From Harmothoe impar (lineage: Eukaryota > Annelida > Polychaeta > Phyllodocida > Polynoidae), in contig OX381721.1 of the NCBI GenBank assembly GCA_947462335.1, positions 38,218,488-38,282,487 on the forward strand: a stretch of 64,000 bases of DNA, given 5' to 3'. The notes beneath the pieces were generated by a model. It saw only the letters and a program-made list of their open reading frames with translations. It was not told the origin of the DNA and made no database searches. A program made the position numbers and the translations under genes. Below are positions 1 to 11,990 of the stretch, piece by piece. How positions within the stretch are numbered: position 1 is the first letter of the stretch; each line of letters opens with the position of its first letter.

Positions 1-2115
1 ACGATGTTAACTAACCTAGGTTGATTGTATAGGGCACATCAGTGCGAAAACACTTTTGAACCTGCTGACCTTACCCATGGTACATAAAACACCTATTGAA
101 GAAACACTCCTAAGGTGATAAAGCAACAACTTATAGGAACTGACTAGATGCCCAAGAGTCAGCTATACATCCATGCGTTTGACGGTTGACATTTTCATAA
201 AAAAGTTGGGTTTACATTTGTTTTAGCAGATCTCAATAACATTGTCTGCAATAGCAATGTAAGCAAATATCTCATATCAGAAGATTTACAGGTTAAAAGT
301 CCTTCAAATAGTGTACATTAGAATAAAGGATTTTGCAGTTGTATTCATCTATTTGTCAGCCACAATTCAGGAATGTTCAAATACTTCATCAACAACTTTT
401 CTGAAAAGTCACCCATTCTTGCTGCATTGGTCGATAATATTGGCTTATCACAAAAGGCTGGGTTACTATATCTGACAGCTGCGCTGCTCACATGTGAACC
501 CCACTCTGTGATACACTTGGGCTTAACAGGTGAGTACTGGGTATTGGATAAATGTGTGTCAGAGGAGAAATCTCATGGGGACAGGAGGCTGAATAAGGAT
601 ATCAGGGAGTGGAAATGCCAGGGGGTTATCCAGATGGGGATCAAGTGAGATTTGTCATTGGTTGCAATTCATGTGGCCTGAACAAATATCATCATAATGT
701 CATGCCCTGTTAACATCTATATTCAAAATGTTCCTTATAAGCGATTGTATCCTTGGTACTTTTTTCATCTCATCTCACATAATCTGCATTTTTGCCTTTA
801 GGATTCCCTTAAAAATACCTGTCCCTACAAGTTCTTATTTTCATCAAAGTGCCCAATACAAAATTAGCCAACCGGTGGAGAATCACCTCATCCGTTGCTC
901 TGTGGGCTGTGTTTGAATGCCCTTCCCAGGCTCTTTACATGATTGATCCATGTGATTGCTACTCTTTGATTTTGATCTGCCCTTGGCCTCACAATCCCTA
1001 TTGAAGCCGTATCAGATTGTATGCGGATTCAGCTGCAAGTGTTGCCACTAACAATATGTGTTGGTTGGTCTTTGATCCACCGAGAGCGCAATCCCTATCA
1101 AGGCTAGAACAGATTGAGTCTTGATTACATAGAGCCATATCTAATGCATTGTGATACATATTAAAACCCAACCTTGAGTTAGGCAGGCATACAACTCCAT
1201 CCATGAGCTATGCCAAAAACTTTAAAATCATGTCTGAGTAACTCAGAAGGACTCTAGTTTAAATTAGAGTGATTGAAAGGACTGCAACAAGTGACAAGAC
1301 AGTGTAGTAGGGCTATTGATATTGTAGAATCATAAAACTCTCCAAACCTACAACATCATACTACTATACCAATCAGTCTAGCCTTGATCCAAACCTCAGT
1401 TCCACTATTAGTACCGCTACTAGTGAGCGGCACACCACTTGCTGGGTCTGACCTGGTTGAGTGGTCAGTACCATCGGGGATGTGCCCGCCAATGACATCT
1501 GAAAGTCAAATGACCACTTGGTCCTCTCTATGCAGTGTGGGCGCAAATCCATGAAGGTGTGGTTAGGGCAGGGGTTGATAAGCGTAATAAAGGAGCAGTT
1601 TACTGACCCCCTAGTACAGCAGCTCACTATATCAGGCCTGGACATCCTGGCCCTTTCCCCACTAACAGGATATTACCCCATATGGGTGGTTTTACTAGCA
1701 TGGGAAGATCCTCCCATACTTAGAGGTGGTGCCTGGCCCCGCCCCACCCTTATCTCTCCAGAGATAAAGGCCGCCGGGAGAGATATATGGGCCGCCCCCG
1801 ACCTGCACCTCCAAGTTTACGGATAAACCCAAAACAAATTGGTGAGGAAGGGGGTAAGGGGGGTAGGAGCCACATATAAATATACATGATTCCAGCTATG
1901 TTTGTCATTTAAATCATTCTAGTTCAAGAAATACAAAACTATAATGCAAGCCTATTTATGTGTACCTAGCCTATGGTACAGTCTACCTGTATATACCTCA
2001 AACATTTTTTTCAATTAATGGTAAGATATTAGCAAATTGGATTTTCTGGTTGAACCTAAAGTTATATGCAATCAACCTGAAATCAAGGGAAGAAACGCCC
2101 TCACACTCTTTTCTC
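1..2115. other. Intergenic stretch left of the Harbinger element
   Basis: No coding region can be supported. Open frames here (for example 373-648 and 1518-1826) are short, have no recognisable domain and lack convincing splice context. A short palindromic patch around TATCTCTCCAGAGATA lies near 1749-1766. A similar palindrome occurs at about 46148-46167, hinting at a shared repeat family. Nothing else stands out. Confidence 0.5.
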
Positions 2116-2146
2116 CTGGAGGCTGTTTTTCCCCATTGGTTTTGGG

Positions 2147-2455
2147 GTCCGTATGTGTCATACGGGGGTCCCGGCATCCCATACGGGCAAAAAGTGTTTT
2201 TCCTCATCGGATACGGACATTTTTTACCAAAAAGCAGAATCCCGTATCCTATACGGAATCCCGTATACGCATACGGGAAAATAGCGTTTTTCCTCATCGG
2301 ATACGGGATTATTTTTCCACATCCTGTCCGTATAACTCTCCTCAATTCCTGAGCCATCAGAGCTGCATTAATTCAAAAAAAGTGGCCCGTATGCTGCATG
2401 CGGGTACTTCAAGTCCCGCATAGGTAATACAGTACCCGCATACGGTGCAGGTCTG
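2147..2455. repeat. Left subterminal CCGTATACGG repeat array
   Basis: Words such as CCGTATACGCATACGGG, CATACGGG and CGGATACGG recur about a dozen times in both orientations over 300 bp. They are interspersed with two copies of GTTTTTCCTCATCGGATACG (about 2197 and 2287). The same words occur at the right end in mirrored order. In Harbinger systems the Myb-like partner is thought to bind subterminal sites, so this array is the natural candidate. That role is inferred. Confidence 0.75.
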
Positions 2456-2505
2456 TTGCATGACCTTCACCTTGGCCCACTCTGCTTTCCCACCAAAAAT
2501 TCAAC

Positions 2506-4453
2506 ATGGTGTGGGGGTGGACGCAGAAGGAGAAGAGGGAATACTTTCAGAGAGTGGACCCCTTCAGCAGGTATTCCGAAAAGAAGTTCATAGCCCGGTA
2601 CAGGCTTAGTAAAGATGTCTGCCGGATTCTGGTGAAGAGCTACGTCGCCACCCGCTCAAAGAAGATTCTGCGTGGTAAACATGCAGTCCCACACAGCCTT
2701 AGGGTATGTATAAATGTTGTACTCCTGTACCACTGCTACCACTGCTATTCTGTATATACTGTTTATTATACCCCACACCTCCCATATCTGAATCATATTG
2801 AGTACAGGAACAAAGAGTTGTATATAGTACCATGTTCATCTTCTTTTCTATACATATAGATCAACCTACACTGTTTTACCTGCCTACCTTATTTTTATTG
2901 TACCCTATTTGGCCTATACCTTTATTTCAGTTCCTGACAGCTTTGCGTTATTTCGCAACGGGTGCAACGTACCTCACCATAGGTGATTGCCATGGGGTGT
3001 CAAAGTCGGTTGTGTGTAAATCGGTGCAACAGGTCAGCGATTTTTTCCACAACAACATACAGGACTACATCCAATGGCCGGACAGTAAAACGGAAAAGAC
3101 GATCAAGGCGTTACCCTTCTACCTGAAAACCAAAAAGCCAAGGTGCTTTGGTTTGGTGGATGGCACCCACGTCCCCATCGGTTGCCCTAAAGGACTGGTG
3201 AAGGACGAAAACCAGTACTTCTGCTACAAGGGGTACTACTCCATCAACGCAATGGTAAATTTAAATTAAATATACTCCTAACACACATTTTCTATCTTGT
3301 TTTTCCCTCTTCATAAGAAATAAAATAATTGACTTCTTATTATATTATCTGACATTATAGGACATATAAGTTGTCAGCTTTTATGGTAAAGTATTCAAAG
3401 CAACAGCACATAACGTCTTAACAAATATTTTATTTTTTATATCTTTTCTCTCTACAGATCGTGGGCGACTATGACGGGATGATCATGCATGTCAACGCAG
3501 CCAATCCGGGAACATGTAACGACATCTATGTAATGAACGGCAGTCAGCTTAAATACCTAGGGGACCGTGGTGACTTCAAAGGTTTCTACCTGCTTGGAGA
3601 TTCTGGGTAGGTATATTTTTTAACATCAATACTTTCTGTTCCCCACATGTCTGTCCTTACAATATAAAGTTTCAATTTTTCCACATGACATATGTCACAT
3701 CGCGTTATCCACAAAATAAACCAATGTACTTTTTCCCTTTTTCTAAGCAGGAAAAGCAGCTGAAAAAACTATATGACATACCTGAAAGTGATGATCTACT
3801 TTATGCTACCTATATATTTTCAGATATGTTCTGACTGACTACATCCTGACCCCGGTCAGGGTGGAGAGTACTCAGGCGGAGGCCAACTACAACAAGTGGC
3901 ACCGTAAAACGAGGTCCCTGATTGAACGGATCATAGGACAGGTGAAGCAGAGATTAAGGTAACTTCAAGCTCTTTGCACAATACCTTAAATACACTAACA
4001 CAACAATGTAAACAGTAACATGCACAATTTTGTCACAGCACCAACTTTGGATGAAGTATCTTAACACAAAATTTCACTTATATACATGAGACATATGACA
4101 GTATAAATTTCCCCATATTGGTGTAGGAATGAACATATTTGGATATAGCTTTACAAAAAATATCACGTAATTTCAGATGCATGGACAGTAGTGGAGGGTA
4201 TCTCATGCACGATCCTGTGCGGGCAGCCCGGATCATAGAAACCTGCTGCTGCCTCCATAACTGTGCTAAGCTCGGTAAAGTCAAGCTGTTGAAGGACAAT
4301 CCCCGGGCTAAGGACCGTTACAAGAAGAAACAGGCTGCTGCTGTCCAACCCGCAAACCTGGGACGCAACCCTACTGGCTTGTTCACACACATGAGGAAGA
4401 GCTTCATTCAGACCCATTTCCAGAACGACCACCTGGAGAAAAAGGATAAATAA
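2506..4453 (+). CDS. Harbinger transposase (HARBI1-like DDE nuclease), 5 exons
   Basis: This gene encodes the transposase that would cut and paste the 2119-10684 element. Five exons can be read directly: 2506-2703, 2931-3254, 3458-3606, 3824-3958 and 4177-4453. All introns are GT..AG, the phases agree, and the total is 1,083 nt, a 360-aa protein with no stop or frameshift. The DDE_Tnp_4 catalytic triad is visible: Asp in DGTHVPI (exon 2), Asp in GDSGYVLTDY (exon 3/4 junction) and Glu in TRSLIERIIGQVKQR (exon 4). The RCM...CCCLHN block at the C-terminus is typical of HARBI1 and its relatives. The N-terminus (WTQKEKREYFQRVDPFSRYSE) fits the family's helix-turn-helix lead-in. The start is the first ATG of exon 1, just inside the left subterminal repeats. 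An AATAAA signal lies at 4518-4523. Neighbour: the convergent Myb/SANT-like gene, whose stop lies about 460 bp away. Catalytic residues are all present, so activity is plausible. Confidence 0.9.
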
Positions 4454-4517
4454 TCCCTCCATATGAACTATAATGTACACCCATATTCTGATATGTCTGT
4501 TATATGTACTTAAATAT

Positions 4518-4523
4518 AATAAA
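4518..4523 (+). terminator. Polyadenylation signal of the transposase gene
   Basis: A canonical AATAAA lies 65 bp after the transposase stop codon on the coding strand, in an AT-rich stretch. It is the only such hexamer close downstream of the gene. Confidence 0.55.
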
Positions 4524-4911
4524 ATAACATAATACCAGTATTTTTTTGGGGGAATGTATATTATACAATACACAGCCGCTACCCTTGCTACACATTGTAT
4601 CAGTTTTTAGCACCAACATGCATGCAGTGACTTATCCGTATAAGAATGCTAATGTAATACTAATGTATAAAGTAAAATATAAGTATACATTTCCATGCAA
4701 TGTCTGATAAGTGTACATGTAAATACATTAAAATCTAGAAACATACCAGGGATAAACAACTCCTGCACACATATGGAATGATATATTTAAAAACAGTACC
4801 CTGATTCAAGTTTTCACGGTATAAAGTTGAACTGTATAATACAACCGGAGATGTAATGAAACATGAACACTTTTACATTGATATATCTGGACAACATGGC
4901 CATATACATTT

Positions 4912-7900
4912 TTAAGTCTTGGGTTTACTCTTGAGGCGGAGAGATCGTTTCAGCTTGGGTTTGTTAGGACTACCGGGATCATCCCCCTGCTCGCTACCGT
5001 TAGACTGCTCCTCCTGCAGGTCCACTCGGTCTTGTAGTATGACACACTCCTCTCCCCCGAGCACAGAGAAATTAGGCAGGCCATCCGTTGCTGGCGGGTG
5101 CTGAAGAATAGCTGAATAAAATGAGAAACATAGCATGTTCCATCAACTATGTAAATGTTATATTTTCTACCGTGACATATATTTATGCATTACAATATGA
5201 AGTAGCAATAAATTATCTTGTTTCACAGCATTTCTCCTACAGATGGAATGTGTTACATTTTTCTGTTCTTTAGCACTATATAAATTTATATGTAATGGTA
5301 CAACATATCTTTTAAATTACCTGCTCCATTGAGGACATATTTGAGCTGCCCATCCACCTGGATGTATGTGCCATCAGGAGAATGGACTGGGGACTTCATG
5401 CAGTAAGCTGCCTCCTCCTGACCTGGAAACATCAAACAAAATATAAATGAATTTTTTTAACCAGAAAAAACCAATTATTTCTGACCTAAAAAAGAGAGAT
5501 GTTGTGTTGCAGCATAAATACTTTTTTTTAAGCAAGGGTTAAAATAATATAATATAGTAACATCCCTTAATGACACCTGAAAGACAGGGAGGAGTAATAT
5601 CTACCTTTGGGTGGTTCCTGATGTGTCAGGTAGGCAGAAGTGGTAGGCTGTTCCTCTATCTTGTGACACACAGCATCGTCTTGTTCTACGTCGGGCAGCT
5701 GCGACTCCTTCTGCTCTTCCCCCGGTTTTTCTTCCTGCTCCCCCGCTTTGTCCATTTCAGCTTTATCCTGCGCCATTCCGGATGCACCAGCCACCGGGAC
5801 ATTCTGAACTCCTGCAAGCACACAAATAGTATATTTCTGTTTTAAAAAATGTGGGGGAAGGGCGGTGGGACAGGACATTTGTTACATGCTATTTATATGA
5901 TTTGAAAAATATAATGCACATAATTTATTTTCTTGTACATTGATTTTATTTTACCATATTAAAGAACAAATTAGCTGAACACAATTCATATCCTGTATGT
6001 TATTCAGAGATATAAAAATAGAGTTACCTGGGTTGGAGGCCAGAAGGGGAATTATGTTCCGCTCGATTATACGTTGTTGAGACAAAGACAACGTCTCCAT
6101 GTTTTGGACCAATGTGGATATGACGCTGTCTGCTTTCTGCATCACTGCTTGCAGTTTTTGATGATTACGTCCTAAAACGCTAACTAACTTAGTCATGCCC
6201 GTCAAATTCTCGGCAACTTGGACTATCCCTGTAGACAATGTAGTCTGGACTTCTGCTACTGATCGCGTGTTGGTGGTCAGCATGTTACTGAACGAGTCCA
6301 TATTTTTCATTACAGCCAAGTTCTTTTTCAGGATGTGGTCTACAACTTTTTCATCCACCAATGCGATCCCAGACATAGATTCCTCATGTTTTTCTGTGCA
6401 ATTTTTAACACATTGTTCGAGTTTCAGTTCATAGGATTGATAGCGGTCTCCCATTCTTTTTGTGGCGGAAGCTATCGCCATTTCCACTTCAGCCTCTTTA
6501 TCCAGTGCCTTTTTGGTGGAGTTTGCCATCACATGCATGTTTTCCTGTATTGTACTCACCATGTGGTTAGCAAAGTCTGTTATTTTGGCTGTCAGGTTAT
6601 CGAAGGCAGACAAGTCTGGAACAGGTTCCGTTCTTCTTTTCTTGAAAACAGGGGATTTGAAAATGTCCTCATCCGGGGGTGAAAGCAGGGGAATGTGTAA
6701 TTTCTGTCTTCTCACGGGGGGGGGGGGGGGGGGGGGTTAGGAAGGGGGGAGCATTCCCGTATAGGTGATATTTTGGTGGGTGTGCTAGTGGTAAATATAT
6801 GAGTATCCTCCTCTTCCTCTGTTTTGTGTGGTATTTTCTTGACAGGGGTGTGAGCTTTACTTTGTTCTGCTTTGCTTTCCTTCAGCATTTCCTCCACCTG
6901 CTGCTCAGTATACCTTGTCGGTCCGGGTGGCTGAATACGGGTCGCAGCTTCTTTTACTTCAGTTCTTTTCTGCAGGAGCATTTCCTGTACCTGCTCCTCT
7001 GTGTAAGTTTTAACTGTTGGTTTCTTTACGGGGGTGGGAGGTTTATCTTGTTCTTTTTTTTGGCTTTTCAGTAATTCCTGTACCTCCTGTTCCGTATAAG
7101 TGCTAGAACGGGGTTCATTAGATGAGGGTTCAGGTTTTTTCTCTTCCGGTATGTTATCCTTAAGGAATTCATGCACCTCCTGTTCTGTGTACATGGTTGG
7201 CCGTGGTGGCGGCATGTGGGAGGAATCCTTTTTGGGCTGACTTCTCTTATGCAGGAGTAGTTCTTCTACCTCCTCTGCTGAGTACATTGTACGGCCCGTC
7301 TTGAGTACAGGGGTGGGAGGAGGGGTTGCTTCTTCTATGCTGTCTTTCAGGAAATCCTGTACTTCTTCCTCTGTGTACACAGAAGTGGTGGCAGGAGCAG
7401 CTTTCTTACTCTTTTGTATCAACTGTTGTACCTCATCTTCGCTGTACAACTTGTGTTTTTTGGTGGAGTGGGATGAACTCTGAGTACTGGGTAGAACAAG
7501 GGGTTTATGTTTAGTTGAAAACAATGACACCTTTTTGAGTGGAGCGTGGGGTACTTTTATCTTGTCCACCGCCAACATGGCAGCAGATACGGCAGCGGCA
7601 GTGGGGCCTTGTGCTGCATGTACCACGTTGCGAGCAGATTTCAGTTTTTTATGTTGTGAGGAGACACGCCGCAGAAGTTGAGCCCTAGTAAAACCTTCAA
7701 AAGGGACCGGGGCGCTGGACTCCTCCTCTGAGTCAGTGGGTGGTGCATCCTGCACCTCTTCTTCCTCTTCTTCCTCCCGAACTATCTCACCCTCCTCCGT
7801 TTCTACGTAAGTGCCATCTAGCTCGTAGTCCCGCATGTCCTCGGGCCTTTCCTCTGTCACCGGTACTACAAAAAAAACAAAAAAAACAACACTGTATACC

Positions 7901-10323
7901 ATACACATGTGAAATGTATACACTGCCCACACATCTGTTCTAATGTGGGAAATGTGGCCTACTTCATATATATGGGACATCCCAAAGAAAGTACATATTT
8001 TAGGAGAAACCTTTATGTCGGTGGATTTTTTCCTGACCTGACTAATTTAATTATTACACTGTCTGACTTGGAGAGATAGTCGTGAAAGATGAGTCTTTTC
8101 TTATACAAAAAGATCAATTTTAATTTTTTCTCCCTGGTCTTAACCGACTTCATATATATGGGACATCCCAAAGAAAGTACACATTTTAGGAGAAACCTTT
8201 ATCTCTGCAACATGTTTTACTGTCCCTATGTAAATTTTTTTTGGCAACAAAATGGACGCTGCTTACCTCCATCTATGCTGAGCAGCAGCTCTCTTTCCTC
8301 TACAGCCGCCATGCTGGCACTGGGCATGCGGATGTTGGCGTAATCCTCCTTTTCCGGCCGGTCTGGGTCGTAGCAAGACCATTTCCTCTCAGGCCGGCCC
8401 CCACCCTTCACATCGGGTGGCTGCATTCCGTCTATACCTGTTGTATGGAAGCAGGTATTACACAGGTGTGGAAATAATTTTTTTTAAAAGAAGCAAGATA
8501 TCAATACTGTTCCACATGTGGGGTATGATAATGTATACTATTTATTTTCTCCTGTTTCAGTTTGGCTCATATTACGTTCACAAATCATTACTTTTTTTAT
8601 ATTCCTTTATCAATATGTCAGAGGAAGGACAGGGATAATTTTACTTACCGAGCACTACGTCAACTCCGGAGTAGTCACACGCCGCCTGCTCCAGGTCATC
8701 AAGAAAATCTTTCGCATCCCTGCGACCCGAACCGGTGGGGTACTTTGCATCAATTTTCTGCCTCTGTTACAAAAAGGGAAGGCACATGAATTTAAAATAT
8801 GGATCACAAAGGATCACAAAGTAAAATCCTGTTCTGTACTATATTACAGTGTGTACCAAATACTTTCTTTTTTCAGGAAACACGAAGCAGAATATAACTT
8901 TTTCCATCTTCTTGGTAAGTTATTGGGTACAATTTATATTCCTTCAATTTTTGATATATGGCCTATACAATATATGAATCACGATGTTCATTTGGTGTTA
9001 CAGCATTTTATAAACAAAATAAATTTCTGAAACAACCGGAGGAATATACTTACTTTCCGTTTTGCCTGCTGGCAGTAGTAGCCCAGTTTGTCCTCCACCT
9101 GCAGTACCGTCCTCGCCCTCAGTCCCACCGAGGAGACATAATCTGGCAAAAAAATGTATATGCTATACTTCATGACATACAGCAGGAGAGAGTTTTTTCA
9201 TTACGTAACAACAGGGAGTAATACAGAGTTGCATACTGTGTTATGTATGGCAGAGTGGCATGTTTTGTTTCATCTGTACATGTTAATTGGCAACAGAATA
9301 CACTGTGTTTGGCATAAACATTTATAGCATATAAATATAATAAAAAATAATTCTTACCTGTCAGCTCTTTCCACGCTAGTTCTTTCATTGTTGCCCCACT
9401 GGTGGCGTCTTTAAACTTGCCCCGCAGCACCGGCTTCAGATGGTTGGCACCAAGAATTAGTGCCTCGAGCTCGTCAGCCCGCCAATGGGCGCCCTTTACT
9501 GTACAGGGATTTCGGGTGGAGTCCCTAGACATACTAAGGCTGAGTTCACTGGCATAACCCGGTAATATCTGTCCCACATATTGTTTTTTCGTTACTTTTG
9601 ATTTGGCCCTGGCTGATGGCTTCTTAACACTTTTTGCGGTGGAACTGGATGCATCAGGTGTATACGTAGGATCGCGCTTCCTGTCGTCCTTGGGTATCTT
9701 CTTCTGCTTTTTGTGTGGGGGGGGGGGCACCGGTGTTGGTATGGTGCTCACTGGACGGGGCTTTTCCTTTTTGGCGCACTTCTGATCTCCTCATTTCGGC
9801 CAACATTTTTTCCATATACCCAATCATCTGGGCCCCCCCCATGCCTGGAAAACTGCTTGGGAAGAACTGCTCCAACCCCTCCTGCCCTTCTTCCACCTCA
9901 TCCTCCGATTCTTCGGATGCATCTGGTCGGGGTTTCTGAAAAATTGAATGTGATTCCATGATGAAACAAGGAAAAAAGGCTACGTCAGGCAGCTGGACAT
10001 GCTGCCATGACACCCCCCCCCCCCCCTATATGGCTTAGGTACTTCTTTTGCCCATACAACAATATTGAAATAAATCAACACATAGCGTGTACACCTTATG
10101 AACAAAAATTCATGATAGCATTTGCATTGAAATCAAGCCAAACAGTACGTGAACACTGACACATCGGTCACCGCGGGAGCAGGGACCGGTGAAAAGAAGA
10201 GAAAATTCAATGAAAATAGCATCTTACATGACAGAACGGATCGACATAGAATAGTATGTGTAACATTCTACCCCGATGCATCATATGACATGCTGTCCTT
10301 ACCTTTTTAGTTGCTTTAGGCAT
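4912..10323 (-). CDS. Harbinger Myb/SANT-like partner protein, 9 exons
   Basis: Exons in reading order are 10323-10303, 9935-9358, 9142-9054, 8763-8649, 8437-8267, 7865-6028, 5811-5605, 5422-5321 and 5111-4912. Each joins at GT..AG with matching phase, giving about 1,106 aa. Exon 1 encodes only MPKATKK. Next comes an acidic segment. A trihelix/Myb-SANT-like domain follows, from GAHWRADELEALI through exon 3 (KLGYYCQQAKRK) into exon 4. Exon 5 is basic and proline-rich. Exon 6 has an acidic start, then seven repeats of the type YTEEEVQEFL about 35-40 residues apart, a proline run, and a long, probably helical segment rich in Met, Lys and Glu. The C-terminus is acidic and then basic (KLKRSLRLKSKPK). 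Harbinger partner proteins normally bind the transposon ends and bring the transposase to the nucleus. This one is several times longer than usual. The frame is off by one at the 11-C tract (9727-9717) and again at the 21-C tract (6736-6716). The two offsets cancel. Homopolymer length variation or assembly error is the simplest explanation. Confidence 0.8.
6716..6736. repeat. 21-bp G/C homopolymer inside exon 6
   Basis: An uninterrupted run of 21 G on the + strand would encode a proline run in the Myb/SANT-like gene. The reading frames on its two sides differ by one base, so its recorded length breaks the gene. Runs this long are prone to slippage in the genome and in sequencing. Confidence 0.9.
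6870..7455 (-). repeat. Seven degenerate in-gene repeats (YTEEEVQEFL motif)
   Basis: Reading the - strand, the motif [KSTMR]-Y-[ST]-E/A-[EDQ]-[EQ]-V-[QEH]-[EQD]-[FLM]-[LI] appears seven times (LYSEDEVQQLI, VYTEEEVQDFL, MYSAEEVEELL, MYTEQEVHEFL, TYTEQEVQELL, TYTEEQVQEML, RYTEQQVEEML). The copies are separated by Pro/Ser/Lys-rich linkers. Spacing is roughly 105-120 bp. The conserved amphipathic pattern and variable linkers suggest a selected short helix. I do not recognise a named family. Confidence 0.8.
7962..8202. repeat. 55-bp direct duplication in intron 5 of the partner gene
   Basis: The stretches 7962-8016 and 8148-8202 are nearly identical (one difference seen, in AAGTACAYATTTTAGG). They are separated by 131 bp. 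Both lie in the intron between exons 5 and 6 and look like a local duplication. Confidence 0.8.
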
Positions 10324-10444
10324 GCTTCAATCTCTGTTGTTGTTATTTTGATCACCTTCGTAGCAGCCGGCAGATTGCAAATGGCGGATTCCGGAAGTGA
10401 CGTCAGACAGGGAATTCCCTAGGGGTATCCCCGTTTTCCTCAGT

Positions 10445-10650
10445 CGCTTCCCGCTTTCAATGTCGCATAGTCCCGTATGGGTACGAATACGGGCAGACCA
10501 ATACGGGATCCCGCATTGGTAACCCGTAAGCAGCGAAAAAAATTCCAATTCCGTGTACACATACGGTCGTCATACGGAGGGGGAAAAAATTAAGTTTTTC
10601 GCCTTCCCAATGCGGGTCCCGCATACGGTCCGCATTTTGTGTCCGTATTC
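10445..10650. repeat. Right subterminal CCGTATACGG repeat array
   Basis: This is the mirror of the left array, with words such as CCCGTATGGG, GAATACGGGC, CATACGG, CGCATACGG and GTCCGTATTCG over 200 bp, immediately inside the right terminal inverted repeat. It also lies just upstream of exon 1 of the partner gene (ATG at 10323), so it overlaps the likely promoter. Transposon proteins bound here could repress that gene. This is inference. Confidence 0.7.
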
Positions 10651-10687
10651 GTTCCGTATTGGACCCATGGGGAAAAACACCCTCCTG

Positions 10688-11509
10688 GCAAGTTTTTTAG
10701 GGTAGGATTTCCCTAACCTGTATATATAGCACTGGTTTTAGCGTGTCAATCTGTTACTGCTTAATGTACTTGTTGAGTGTACCTATGGGTCACTCAACCA
10801 ATCTTTAAGGTTCTATTAGAATATTGATTGTGCCAATAAATCATAATTAAGACAAGCTTTTCTACTCAAACATAGATTTCTGACCTTTGGTCCTGGCCTT
10901 GAGAAAGGATATTGAACTAGTGTTCAGATGCACACAGCCAAAATCACATTGATCAATATCTCCTAACTTGTAACTATCTAATTTGTTTACGGCTGCTGGT
11001 TGGTTATCCTGTCCACCATTACATGATGCACCTCTCAATTGTTCTCTTGCAATAGCCATTCATACATTTATCCTTTTAGTAGAACAGGGCTAAGTAATTA
11101 ACTGTTCAACCTATGTCTAAAGAGGATACTCACTCCCATGTGCCTGCCTCAAGTGGCCAGATAGTCTCCTTTTACCATAGATCCCAGTAATGTATTGCAG
11201 GCTGTATAATTATCATAATGGAATGGATGAAGTTTCTATGTCTGGCTGAAGTTAAGATAATCAGTACTGGGAGTAAGTAAATGAATCAATGGAAATAACA
11301 AATAAGTGAGCTTTGTTGCAAATTGATTTTTTAATTGCCATAATATTCTCATTATTGAAACTGCTGCAAGCATCTTAAGTTTCATTAATTACCTAAAATG
11401 TCAAAAGATAGTTGGGACTATGAAGGATAAGGGATGTCTACATAAAATTTCAGAATAATGTTCATTGCATCTATAATTGTCATCCTGATATTCATCTAGA
11501 AAAGTATTA
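10688..11509. other. Intergenic, nothing recognised
   Basis: AT-rich sequence with no coding region, repeat or structured element that I can support. Confidence 0.5.
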
Positions 11510-11807
11510 GGCTGTGTCTCACGACCTTGAGCCAATGTTTTTGTCCCTGACTGGGTGCCGTCTCTGACCAGGTGCCGTCTCTGACTGGGTGCCGTCTCTG
11601 ACCGGATGTCATTTTGGTAGTTTTGTTATGTTCTACCAACAGCAGGAGGCTAATGATAAGTACATAAGAGCTGCCGTAACGCTTTTACATATCCTTATAT
11701 ATATATGAGTATAGGTTAACATTAAAAAACACGTTTTTCTGACACCAGGTCAGAGACAGCACCCGGTCAGAGACAAAAACATTGGCTCAAGGTCGTGAGA
11801 CACAGCC
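11510..11807. mobile_element. MITE with 60-bp inverted ends, 298 bp
   Basis: The left end begins GGCTGTGTCTCACGACCTTG and the right end is its reverse complement. The pairing continues for about 60 bp through ACGACCTTGAGCCAATG. Inside the ends, GACYGGGTGCCGTCTCTGAC-like units are iterated (four at the left, two at the right). No ORF is present. A related, more diverged iteration occurs at about 30655-31000. No clean target duplication is visible (TTA on the left, ATA on the right). Confidence 0.85.
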
Positions 11808-11817
11808 ATAAGCCCCA

Positions 11818-11990
11818 ATTCAATTCAATTTCAAGGGTTTTTATTGCCAACAATAAAGTACTTTTTTTTCAGTGGCAATAAGTGGCCGACTAGTCCTTCG
11901 GGGATAAAATACGCATCAATCAATTAAATTATGTCCTTGCGGACGTATGACATGATTAACGTGCAATAAATTCTATGAAAACATTCTTTG
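11818..11990 (-). repeat. 3' tail of a non-LTR retrotransposon (fragment)
   Basis: Read on the - strand, this contains GGCAATAAAAACCCTTGAAA followed by an ATTGA microsatellite. That layout is typical of the 3' end of CR1/L2-like non-LTR elements. It resembles the 3' end of the retrotransposon near 63.26 kb (GGCAATAAAAACTTTCAAAC). No coding part is attached, so it is a strongly 5'-truncated copy. Confidence 0.5.

Larger units (their letters stand above)
2119..10684. mobile_element. Autonomous PIF/Harbinger DNA transposon, 8.57 kb
   Basis: The left end starts GAGGCTGTTTTTCCCCAT and the reverse complement of the right end starts GAGGGTGTTTTTCCCCAT, so the two form imperfect terminal inverted repeats. 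The trinucleotide CTG lies directly outside both ends (2116-2118 and 10685-10687), a 3-bp target duplication as expected for PIF/Harbinger, although the usual TWA target is not used. Inside each end is a subterminal array of palindromic CCGTATACGG-like words (about 2147-2455 and 10445-10650). Between them lie two convergent genes, a HARBI1-type transposase and a Myb/SANT-like protein. This pairing defines autonomous Harbinger elements. The transposase frame is intact. The partner gene is intact except at two poly-C tracts, so the insertion looks young. Confidence 0.88.

Noticed and set aside
1960..2423. Frames across the left Harbinger end
   Set aside because: They are translations of the CCGTATACGG repeat array and change frame with each repeat.
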